In this document: positions 25,101 through 37,100 of the stretch, in pieces
How positions within the stretch are numbered: the first letter of the stretch is position 1
Layout of the letters: every line of letters starts with the position of its first letter
Assembly: GCA_013339765.2 (NCBI GenBank)
Contig: CM023457.1
Coordinates: 53,283,745 to 53,347,744, forward strand
Length of the DNA stretch: 64,000 nt
Direction: 5' to 3'
Origin: Haemaphysalis longicornis
Lineage: Eukaryota; Arthropoda; Arachnida; Ixodida; Ixodidae
Program-made: the position numbers and the translations under genes
The notes under the pieces: generated by a model
Told to the model about the DNA's origin: nothing
The model's input: only the letters and a program-made list of their open reading frames with translations
Databases searched by the model: none

Positions 25101-28100
25101 CAAGCAGCCGGTTGGCAGCAACGCCAACCAACCTGTGACCGTCGAGTCCACGACGCATTCCTTGGGGGCAGCTGAAACAGCCACGTAGCCATCCTGCGCA
25201 GGAATAAAAAGGCATCAAGGTTAGAATTGTTGCACCGTATCCTCGCTTACAAAGTAAAACTACGAAAAGAAAAAAAAGCACTTCGTTGCTTCAATTCTGC
25301 CAGAAGGGGTGCCAGAGAACCCAACACGCCAACAGAGATCCCCCCCCAAATGCCCTGGCAGCTGAGGTATGAAATGTTTGATCCTTAAACATTCAGCAAC
25401 GTTGCTGTACACCCATTAATTGGAGTATGTTCACATTTACCCATACCCATAGGCGAATATTGCAGCACAATGCCCCATAAAGCGGCCACAAGGGACACAC
25501 AGACAGATCCAGAACCATACAGGTCTCGCCCTCACTACTCCGACCTAAGGTGTGAAAATGGTGCAAACAACAAAACAGCGTTGCAACCACCTGGTACCTG
25601 ACAAAACTTGCAGGACGGCACATCTTAAGCGTACACATCAAAATGCGACATTACGTGCTATGCCAGCAATACCCCACATGCTCACAAAACCCCCGAGGGA
25701 ACAGTTAAACAAATATCACTCAGTTGGTCGTGCCTTCACCAATTGCTGTTTGCGACAAAATACGTAATCCAAACCTGCAAATCCTGGTACCAGCATATGG
25801 GGGAAAAAAGGAGAGCAATAAGACGTAATTATATACGAGTGCTGTCACTTAATGGTGAGCAATAGCACGAAAAGGTAAACAACAAAGCGCTCAGTTTATA
25901 AAGTCAAAGCTAATGCTTCTACCAAACTCTGAAGCATTCCTCTCCACTTACATTGCGCTGGAATCCATGACAGAGTCTAGATATTACACATAGGTAGGCG
26001 ACATTATATTCCACTCATGAGTTCTATTAACATCCCTTCTACTTCTATTCCTTTATTTAATTTTAATATATCAATATACACGTTTCGCTTGTTCTAGCTA
26101 TTTCATTCCCCTATATATTCCATTTATCTACCAACCAGTAGCTTGCCGTGTTGTGTGTTACACGCGATTAAATCAAATGTTGGACAGAAACCTGTCTGGT
26201 TAGGGAAACGCATGACACCAGTTAAAAAACAGACGCCGACCACGAGTGTTTATAAAAACGAAAAAAAAAAAAAAGACGTACATGCGGTTCCATGCACACC
26301 TAACAATGTTCGTAACTTTAACGGCCAAGGTGGTGTGTGAGGAGGCAAGTTTTGCGGACTCACCGACGGTGGGTGCTTGAAAGGCGTGGCGCCAAAGTTG
26401 AACTCCATCTCAGCATTCTGCAACAGGGTGGCGCAGAATGGAAGAGAAAGAACCCCGCCCAATTTGCAGCTTCATGTTAGACCAGAGGCCCCCACCAAAA
26501 CTTCGTTTCTCTGGCAGACAAACCCCGCAACATGAATTAGAGAGCACTCACAAGTTATAGTTTCTGTGTGGTAGGATAAAACCTGGACTAGTATTTAGCA
26601 GGAATTAGAATGAATTAGAGAGCATTTAATGGGCAAATAGGTAAATGGCCTTCACATTAAAAAAAAAAGCAAAACAGCGTCTTAGATTAATGGGAGAGGC
26701 CTTTGCCCTAAAGAGTTGCAGTGGGCTGTAGAATAACAACTCTAGGCAAACTGGTGATGATTCGCTTTGCTTATGATCAGAAGCAAGCATGATACTGCTC
26801 GCGCGATAAAGCATTAATGACGAACCGCTCTGACTAAACCCACATCGCGTTCGTACGAAAATGTGTCATTTGGCCTACGTCGGCGCGCAGTTATTAGTAA
26901 GAGGCAACGTTCTTGAACCATTTGCGCGGCGAGTGCTGTGCGGTGTTAATTACTGACTGGAGAAGAACCAAACGTATTGTGGAGCCTCGCAGCACCATTT
27001 CCACACTGGCGGGAGATTTACTATTTAGACCAATTTCTCCTGAAGCCGTTGTGGCTTCTGGCCGCATATTCTACGCCGCCTTCAGTTCGAGCAACCCCTG
27101 CAGGAACATGCACAAGAGGGTGGTCCCCAACTTGTAGTTTCTCGTTTCTTTTTCTCATGTTTTGCACTGCAGGAACATTTAACGTGTAAATAAGTTCCGA
27201 CCAGATTACTAGTTACCATTCATTATTTGTATTGTGCAGGACTTCCGACCATTGTTGGTGTCCTCACACATTAAAACTCCCAAGGCTCAACGTGTCTTTG
27301 AACACTGGGGCATTCCATAAGCGCGAGGCATTTCGCAGCATTTACCTCAGCAGCAGCAAAAGGGAACGGGCAGCGGGCAACGCCACTGAAAACAGATTCT
27401 AAGCCATCAGAAAGCCCAAGGTGAAATGCGTCACAAAGGAGATCGCGCCAAGCAGCAACACAATCAATACCCTCTTAACGGGGCACGTTCAATTGAACAA
27501 TCACGCTTTCACATCCAAAACTTTGAAAGTGCTGAGGTGTGTCTCAGACAGCGGTTAGTTACGACTGCACAGCCCCTGTGGTTGGAGTCGATGATTTCAA
27601 TCCGAATGTGTTGAGACTGAAAAAGAAGTGGTTTGCAGGTTTCGTGGACGTTTGGCTTGCTACGCCGCACCAATATGGCCCCACCGACCACCCAGCGGCA
27701 TACGCGCATCGATTTCACATTATCCAAGAATGTATCTGCAGGTGCGAGTATGTTGATCAGTGTATATCATAGTGGCAACAAAGCCATTGCAACTGTTAAT
27801 ACTAAGTGGCAATGACTTTCCATCTCAGTCGGTCACCCAACCTCACCGGGCAAATGGCCCTGCATTTTCACTTTCGCTAACTGGTTAGATTTTTTAATAT
27901 CACAATGTAAGAATAGGGTGAGACAGCCCACACTGTCCTGAACAATAGCTGGTTGCCCTTGCCCAAGGGTTATTACTACGGGGTTATTACTAAGGGGAGC
28001 CCTGAGGGGGAAATCCAGGACCACGGCTCAAGGCACACGCCACAAGGTGTGCTGCTGAAACTTTCACGACTTGTGCAGTGCTAATTAACACAGGCAACCC

Positions 28101-31100
28101 TCTGTTGTCACCTACACTTGCGTGAAACCGTTACCCGGTTAAACTTCCAAATGACCACACTGCCAGGCAACCGAATGGAATAAGAAAACGGCCGCCCGCA
28201 CTGCTGCTGTTCGCCTACCTTGAGGACGACTGCCGGGAAGATGGGGCAGCGCTTCATGTTGGGTGGGACCTGGAAGGCCTCTTCGAACACGGTCCCTGCA
28301 CCCGCCATCACCAGAACAGAGTTGCACCACGAGCAAAGCTCTGCCCCGTCACCCCTCCCTACGTCTCGTACCTAGGGGAACAATCTCAAGGGTCTCATTG
28401 AGAGACTAGGGGAGGAAAATCACAAGCTCATAAGGGGGGGGGGGGGGGGGGGGGGGACGACGTTGCCCTGGGTGTCCCCACTTCTTGCAATCAACTTTTT
28501 AATTGCTACGTTACGAATATTCGTCAACCACATACTAATGTGGTAATTAAGCCAGAAAAAATTTTACGCTACAATGCTAGACGTATCAAGGGAAAAAGAG
28601 GCACGATTCAGCACAAACAACCCAGGCTAGCATATATCTTCTCACTTAGACAATGAGCAAAAGCTCACTGCAAATAGCAGGGCACGCAACTGGACTGACT
28701 GCCAGAAACTGTTAAACATACACAAGCAAATAAAAATAAATGTTTTATCTTAGGTGGCATAAACCAAACTGCGACATCGCATTGTGGCTCCCAAAAGAAA
28801 AGCTCACAGAGAAGCAACGGATGGAGGCATTGGCAAAAGCACGCTCGGCGTACCGTTCTTCGAGAACTTGATGCTGCCAGCGTCCAAGTCGAGGAAACAG
28901 CCAATCACGTCGTGCATCCCGAACGGCTGCACAGGAATACGGAAGGACAAACATGAGCACAGTGCATTCACCACCTCTTGCACAGGCCAAAACAAAAGAA
29001 GGGAAGGGAAGGGAAGGAAGGAGAGAGAGAGAGAGAAGGAGAGAGAGAGAGGAGGAGAGAGGAGATGAGCAGAGAGAGAGAGAGGAGAGAATAGAATAAA
29101 CTTTATTACAAGGAATATCAGTGATGGGTATCAATGATTAGAACTACCTGAAGTGATGAGACCCAATGATTAGAACTACCTGAAATATTGGATTTTTCTT
29201 GCTCGTTATTTCTGCTATAGAGGAAGGGGAACAACTTTGCAGTAAAATTTTAAAACAAATATCTCACCCAAGCGTTTAAATTAGTCAAACATTTTTAAAA
29301 TTGTTTTTGTTCGTTTCACTGCACGGGTGCAACCCCCATTGGCAGCAAGGGTAGTGGGTTGGTCTGCAGTTGAAGCAACGTCCCTAACACTTACCACAGC
29401 AGTGCTGTTCGATTTTCCCAATCGTTCTCAAAAGGCCTCTTCCTCAGTAAGCAAAGAACCACCCCTCTTGCTACCGCCACAAGCTAGCTGTCCCATCTCT
29501 TTTAATTGCAGCTCCCTGTCAAGACGTGCTTACCGACGAAATGCCAGCCCAATCTAAGCACCAGTGAACACTCACCTCGCCGTACGAGTCAAACTGCCTG
29601 TTGAAGGACTTCTTGCCGGTGCCACCAAAGCCAAAGCCTTGCTTGTCCGTACCGGGCGAAAGGAAGGTGCAAAGCGTATTGACAACAATTTGCGACTCTT
29701 CCATTTTGGGCTTTCAGTAAGAGCAGAGTCCTTCAATACTTTTCTGGTCACGAAACTTCTGTGTAATGCTCTGGGAAAGCTTCATATGCGAGCCTAAGCT
29801 CCCACGCGGCGGCGCTGCGAGTCCGGTGAAGGTGGCTGCAGCGGCATTGGCAGTGCATTGAGTTGCAATCTTGCTGCAGTGTTTGCTGCGCAATATACCT
29901 GTGTTCACTCATCACGAAGGGCAAACCACGTAAACTACGCCGCCTCAGATGTGCTGCCTGCCTGGTTGCTTCTCTGACTATCAAAGTATGTACATAGAAA
30001 AAAGCCTTCACTGTCCCGCTTCACTAGTGAATGTGAACAGGGTGACAAGTGGAAGTGACACAGGTACTTCCAGTTGCGAGTCGAACCACGTCTCGACTCG
30101 ACTGCATGGATGTTATTCGAACCGTTGGGTTTGTAAAAGCTGGCCAATTGGGGTCTCTCCAGCACAAGAAGCCCAAGCTCCGCGTCCGCACCAACCCCCG
30201 GCACCATCCGATGTTCAACAAACTACCAGTGTATCTGGACGAACCCAAGATACGGCCACGGTAACAAAGAGTAAACCCACCTGCACAACAACATCGGTTG
30301 TCGCCGCCTAACAATGATTGGAGGGGAGCTACTCTACGTATGATGTCTTTTACGATATTTGTACGACGCCTCTCATTTCCCTTCATCAATCCAGATATTG
30401 CCACAAACTTATGTAAATAAACACTTCTACAACACAGCCGTGGTGAGCCTGTGCAGTCTCTTCTGCCCGCGCTGGGCAGCTGCCTGCTACGGCCAGCCAG
30501 CGGTCAAAAGCTTCCTGTCATCTGTGTTGCGCGCCCAAAATTTGCAGTGGCTCCATTTTGACAATCCAATCAGCTCATTCAAGTTCTGAAAAGCCGAGCA
30601 TGGCTAGCTGTGCTTGCAGGTTTTTTTTTGTTTTGTTTTTTGTTTTACTTGCCTCTTGATGAGTGGGTGGCAGGCGCTCTGCGTGCGAGTTTTTATCTGT
30701 TTGGCACTCTACCTATGTGCTAAGCCTAGCAATCACCCAAGACTGTAATATGACCCCCCCCTCGACCTGGCTTGTTTTTGCTATGGTAGAAAGTGATCGC
30801 TTTGGAAACATGGGGTATGCTTGAGAAACAGGGTCACGTAAGGCAACGCCGCTCACGCCAATCGTCCAGCACCGAATAAGACAACTCCAAAGCGTCAGAC
30901 CGCTCTGCAGCTAAAACAAGCATAGTGCGCCCAGAACCAACAGCAGTGCGCATCGGTACTTCTATGTTTACGTCTATTTTCGTAACTTTTGCTGTTTACT
31001 GCACCATTCTCACTGCTGTACAATGGATATGACTTACATTTAGGCGCAAATAGCTCGTTCAGCAAGCTTATAATAAGCCCTGCCTAAATTGCGTTTGCCG

Positions 31101-34100
31101 GCCTCCGCCAATCACAGAACAGGCTGGTATGACATCATAGGCTCTGTTGCGGGAAGTGAGCTGGTGGGTCACATGATCATTGCCTTTTTTCCTAATTATT
31201 TAGCTTATTTGAGTGAATTTTACGTTAAAAGTGGTGTCAATATGATTCTAATGAGGCAATCTTTTGAATGAACCAAACTTGTCTTTTGTCTTCATGGCTC
31301 CTTTAATGAAACAAAGCAAATGAAGGGCAATTAGGCCACAAAAAAAATTATAAAAATGGTGCAAATGTGCCCCTTGACTATACAAAAGATGAACTAAAAT
31401 GTTCAAGGCAAAGCCTCAGCCAAAAATGTCATCTCTACATCAGGTCAGGCTGGGTTAAAGGTTTAAGTTTAGGTCACTAGGTTCAAGGTGTGCATGAAAA
31501 TTTCTATCACTATTATTAGGCCAATGCAGTCTTTTGAATGAATCAAGCACGCATGTTGTTGTTAAGGCCCATTGAAGTATATAAACTTGCATCCATGCTT
31601 GGATCCCTCCTTGTTTCCTATGTTACGTCTCGAAATGACTGTGCTCCCCATATCATGCACCAAACAGCATAACACAGTCTCCAAGCCAAATTTTAGAAAA
31701 TTTGAGGGGTTTAATTCATCGAAGAAGTGATGCCCCGGCTACGAGGCACACCGCAGCGAAGAACTACGGATTAACTTCGACAACGTGGGCTGAAACGAGC
31801 ACTTTTGTTTTTTGCCTCCATCAGACAAACAGCCACCACTGCCGAAATCACGCTCATGTCCGTGGGCTCAGCAGCACAACGCCTTAGCCACTGTGGCGGG
31901 CCAAATTTTAGCAAAGAAACGCTCGCACCTCCTATCGGGCCATGCCAGTGGTCTAGTGCGAGACTCGCTTGAAGCATTTCACCTTCACGAGACGGCCGTA
32001 AGAGAAATTCGCCCAGCTGTTCCAAAAGCAGCGAGGGAGTCGCAGTGGGGGCTCTTACCCAGGTCGAGGGAGGCAGCCAGCGAAGACCAACCGACGCGGC
32101 AGAGGCCCTCGTCGGTCACCTTGGCTTCGAAGTAGTACTTGCCTGTCGGAGGGAAAAAAAAAACAACAGGACAGCTTGGGGATGATGGGGCTAGAGATGT
32201 GAGCGGTTAAAAAAAAAAAAACAACTTTGGAATCGAAAACCGGTCTTCTCATTTTTTCGAACCAGAATAAAATTTAAAAGAAAAAACAAAACAGCTTCTC
32301 CGCAGAATTTTGCTGCGATGCGACCAATGTGCAGGGATAGTAGTGGTTTCTGAAGTCCATTCGGTGATGTGAAATCATGTGCAGATTTTGAGAGCAGAAG
32401 CTCTGCTGAGACTTTTGTGATGCAGCATGTAACAGTTGTATTATTTTATTAATCAGGCACTTAATTTGGCACTTAATTAATCTGGAAATTAATCGAGCAC
32501 TTAAGTCTCCTATGTGATTTGAAGGTGAAGGTCAGCGATTATCGAGACTTCTTCACTGCTGCATCGTGTTTGGAGTGCTGTCACGCGCTACGCATCCGCA
32601 TAATTCTTGTTCCACCCTAGCCTATTAGCAAGTTAGTGCTATATGTAGTTGTTGTACTTGGCTGATGCTCTGGTGACCATGGTTCAAATTCACACGAGTT
32701 TTTACTTTTATTGTCTCTTTACAGCAACCGTCATTTTGGTTCCATTCACATAGTTGCCAGCAGCAACAGTCACTTTTCGCGTTTGACAAGACGTCCAGGG
32801 CTTTGACCTTAATAAATATGTTGGCTTTCTTATAGATCTGTGCGGAAACTTTTTGTTTCAATTTTTCATGTTTTCTAAAAAAAAGAAAAACGAAACAAAG
32901 CTGTTTTTTTCGTGTCCCTCAAAATTTCATGGAAATTTAGATGTCTACACCGGACACTAGGCCTAGAGAGAGAAATTGTGTTTACGCGGCTAGAATTTAT
33001 AGCAGGTGGCACTTGTTAATAAAAGATATCATTAAACAGCTGTTTTAAAGCTTTTCATTTTAACAATTCAATATATGATACAATCCTGACGAGAGAAAAA
33101 AAAGAAAAAGAATTTCCATGTGACTCACGGGCTACACAGAAAGCAGGCAAAGAACTTTCAAGATCTTTCCCTTGTATCAGAACTTCACTCTTGTTCGGAA
33201 AATAGTGGGAAATAAGCCGTTTGAAACAATGTTTTTAAATACTTGTGATGAGAATAGCATTAGAGCCCGACACCAGTATTTCATTAAAACAGTGGGTAGC
33301 AGAACTGTACGACTGTTTCCGCTGATTAAACTGTCCCCTGTTTTTTATTTTCTTGGCCTCAGTACCTAAACACCTAACTCCCCAGTTTGCTTATCACTCT
33401 TTTTTAAACTTTCCAAGCAGTCTTCAAATGTACGCAAGATCTGAGAGTACATTTCGGGTGGAGCGAAACTACCGGTTCACATTATAGGCTAAATAAACAG
33501 GATAATTGACGGCAACAGCAGGACAACCTGTCCCTTAAAATACTGAACGTGAATTGCAGAAGTATCGTTAATAAGGTTACTGAGCTAGAGACATTGTTGT
33601 TGACCCACAGCGTTGACATTGCCATCCTCACAGAAACATGGTTACATGCGTCAATTTATGACAGTGAATTTGTCCCCTCTGGGTACAGTGTGCATAGAAA
33701 AGACCGCGAGAATAAAGGTGGTGGCGTTGCTATCGTGTATATAAAAGCTTAAGTATGAAAAGAATGCCTCGACGTGCCTGGGGTAGAAGCTATCTTTGCA
33801 AAGTGTACTGTGGGAAAGTTAGGTCCGTTATAGGTGCTCTGTACAGGCCTCCTGGCTCTGACAGTGACATCCCGGAAAACCTAAAAACGTATCTAGATGC
33901 ACAGGTCAGGGTTGGGGACAGAATCATTCTAGCAGGCGACTTTAATCTTCCCGATGTCGACTGGTCAACCTTCGCACCCGGTAAACGAAATATTCACTGT
34001 GAAACGATGCTTGATATTGCTTTCGCGTTTGACCTAGAGCAAGTAGTCAAAAATTACACCAGAATTCGTGGTGACTCAAAATCAATACTTGACTTAATTT

Positions 34101-37100
34101 TACTAAGTGGCTCGATTACAGCCAAAACATCGTGCGAAGTAATACCAGGCATGTTGGATCATTCGGCAGTAATACTTGAATTAACTGGTGTAGCACTCCA
34201 ACGCAAAAAACCTAATGTCCAGTTTCCCCAACTTTTCTCGAGCAGACGATGTCTCTGTCATTGACACGCTTGCCTTTAATTACGACGTTTTCTCATCCTA
34301 TTCCGAAGATATAAACGGCCTTTGGCATAAATTCAAAATAATAGCAAAGAAAATATGTTCCCCGGATTGTAAAGAGGTCGGAGCACAAAAACGCATGGAT
34401 CTCTCGGGACTCATTGCGCTTACAAAGGAAACTAAAATGACTTATTAAGGCAAAGAAAACATCTTCTAACTCTGCTTGCATTGCAAATGAAATAGCAGAC
34501 ATTACATTAAAGCTAAAAACATAAGTACGAACTGACAAGCAACGGTACTATTTCGCAGAGTCTTTACCAAACTTTATAACCCACGTCCCCTGAGAGATTC
34601 TGGCGGCACGTACGTCCGACTTCTGGCGGGTGGTGATGTATTTGATATTGAAGGTGAACAAGTAGACGACGCAAAAACAAACAATCTCGGAGGCTTTCAA
34701 TGAGCAGTTTAAGAGCGTTTTCACTGTTGATGACAATGTAATACCAAACTTTGACGCAAATTTTCCACCCGTACCAGATGTTGTAATAAGTGAAGCTGGA
34801 ATTTTGAACATGCTGTTGAAACTAGATGTCAAAAAGGCACCAGGACCGGACGACATACCCAACGCTTTTTTTAAAAGATATGCAGAATGGACATCGAAAT
34901 ACTTGTGTGTTCTGTTCACTAAATCTTTGTGTGAAGGGCAAATACCGGACGACTGGGGAATCGACAGAGTAAAACCTATATACATAAGAGCGGGAAAAAA
35001 AAAACTGCATCAAGAACTATCGTCCCATCTCCTTAACTTGCACGGCATGTAAACTTTTAGAACATATTATACATAGCCACATTACGCAGTTTATCGATCA
35101 ACATAATATTTTAACAAAGCATCAACATGGATTTCGAAAAGGTTATTCTACGTGTACCCAACTAGCGGAAACAATACATGATTTTGCGCTTACCATTAAT
35201 AACGGCAAACAAACTGATGTAATTTTTATGGATTTCCAAAAAGCGTTTGATAAGGTCTCTCATAAGAAGTTACTTCACAAACTCCGCAAAATTATAAATA
35301 ACCATCAGCTCTTAAATTGGCTTACAGCATACATTACCAATCGTAAACAGTTTGTTGTATTCAATGGGGAAACTTCCGAAGATGTTTCTGTGGACTCTGG
35401 CGTCCCTCAGGGGTCGGTGCTTGGGCCCCTTCTTTTTCTTTTGTTTGTTAATGATATTGTCTGCAATATTCCTGTGAAAATACGATTGTATGCCGATGAC
35501 TGTGTTATCTACACGGAAGTGAACAGTGTAGCCGATCAGATTCTTTTAAATGACACACTCAACAAAATTGTTCTCTGGTGTGACAAGTGGCAAATGTGCA
35601 TTAACTTTGACAAAACAGTATTTATGAGAATTACTAACCGGAAGAAGTCCTTTAGCGTATACGTATTCCGCGAACAACAATTTCCTTCATGAAGTATCTG
35701 AGTACAAATACTTGGGCCTCTGGATTTCAAATACTTTAAATTGGGGTCACCACATTGATTATGTGGCAAGAAATGCCAACTGTAAGCTTTTCTATTTACG
35801 AAGAGCTTTAAAATTCAGCACTCCTGACGTCCGAATGACCGCATATAAAGCTCTTATTCTTCCCTCATTAGATTATGCAGCTATTTTTTGGGACCCCTTC
35901 ACTCGAACCAATATTAACAAGCTTGAAAAGATACAGAAAAAAGGGTGTCCGATTTATTTATAACAGCTACGGGCGTACTTCTGTTTCAAGCCCTGTTATC
36001 CAGAGCCAACTTACCACAAATAGCTGAAAGAAACCGTTTAGCCAGGCTAAAATTTCTCTATCAAATAGTAAAAAGCCACTATAAATTAGACATCTCCAAC
36101 ATAATAACATTCTCCTCCGGGTATGCCACAAGGCAAAGGCATCAAATGACAATTACTCCTTTTCGTACACGCAACAATACCTTCAAATATTCCTTCTTTC
36201 CGCGGACCATTACTGAATGGAACCAGCTTACTAGCACCCAAGTACAACAGCCTTCACTTTCCTTGTTTACATCATCTTTAACTTAGTGCTGAAATTATGT
36301 CATTTATTCTTTCTTATGTACCTATGTATTTGTTGTTTGCCTTTTTTTGTGATCTCCTCATCATTTGTACCCTCCTGCCAAAATCCCAATGTGGGATTGC
36401 AGTATCAATAAATAAATAAAAAAATAAAAAATTATGCCAAAAATTAAGAGGTCACAAATTATGAAGTACCATCGCCTCCTGTATTTTACAATGCCAAACG
36501 CATCGCCCGCTTCCCAATGGGAGTGAGTGGTACGCCTGCAGTGCCCATATGTCGCAAGGTGGGGCCCTGAGGTGAACCGGAATCACCCGACCAAAACTAA
36601 ATTCGAGAGCGGCTTGTGCCTGGTTGCCAAGGCAACCGATGTGCGAGATTGTCGAAGTAACGGCGCTCTCGTCAGCATTAGAAAACTCAGAACCGCAGCG
36701 GAGTATGTTTTGCCAACGTTGCTGCTTTCCACCACGCGTCGCCCCAAGATGAACCGGTCATGTGACTAAAGCACTGGGAAGGCTAGCGATTGGGGGGAGG
36801 AGTGGCCAGAGTAGAAGGCAAGGGCTTGACTGGCCGCTCGGGGCTGATGTGTTTGGCATTGTCAAATACCGGAGGCGATGGAAGTACCCAAAGTTGCAGT
36901 TATCAGCTGTGTCTTCCAAGAATAAACTATTTTCTGCGGTTGATAATGATAACTGTTCTTTCTTTTGTCATTATTGTCATAAAGCAAGAGAGCAAGTATC
37001 TGGAACCAACAATGTTTACCAGTCGATTTCACCTCACACTGTGAGTGTTATGTGCGATTCCAGGCAAGCAATAAGTAAGCAAAAAAAATAATAAATAATA

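Larger units (their letters stand above)
18425..25193 (-). other. DDX1: DDX1 exons 12-19: first RecA-like domain
   Basis: Coding exons on the minus strand: 12, 25133-25193; 13, 23200-23258; 14, 23028-23104; 15, 22561-22621; 16, 21502-21572; 17, 20672-20698; 18, 19389-19478; 19, 18425-18475. They carry motif Ia (PSRELAEQT, exon 14), Ib (GTPGR, exon 16), motif II DEAD and motif III (CSATLHS, exon 19). Exon 17 is a 27-nt microexon encoding VRFFVLDEA; the final D of DEAD is the first codon of exon 18. Exon 16 has one base missing in the GGG run at 21551-21553; restoring it gives VGTPGRMEDLISTGELSLTQ. Intron 13 is only 95 bases, the shortest in the gene. Confidence 0.92.
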
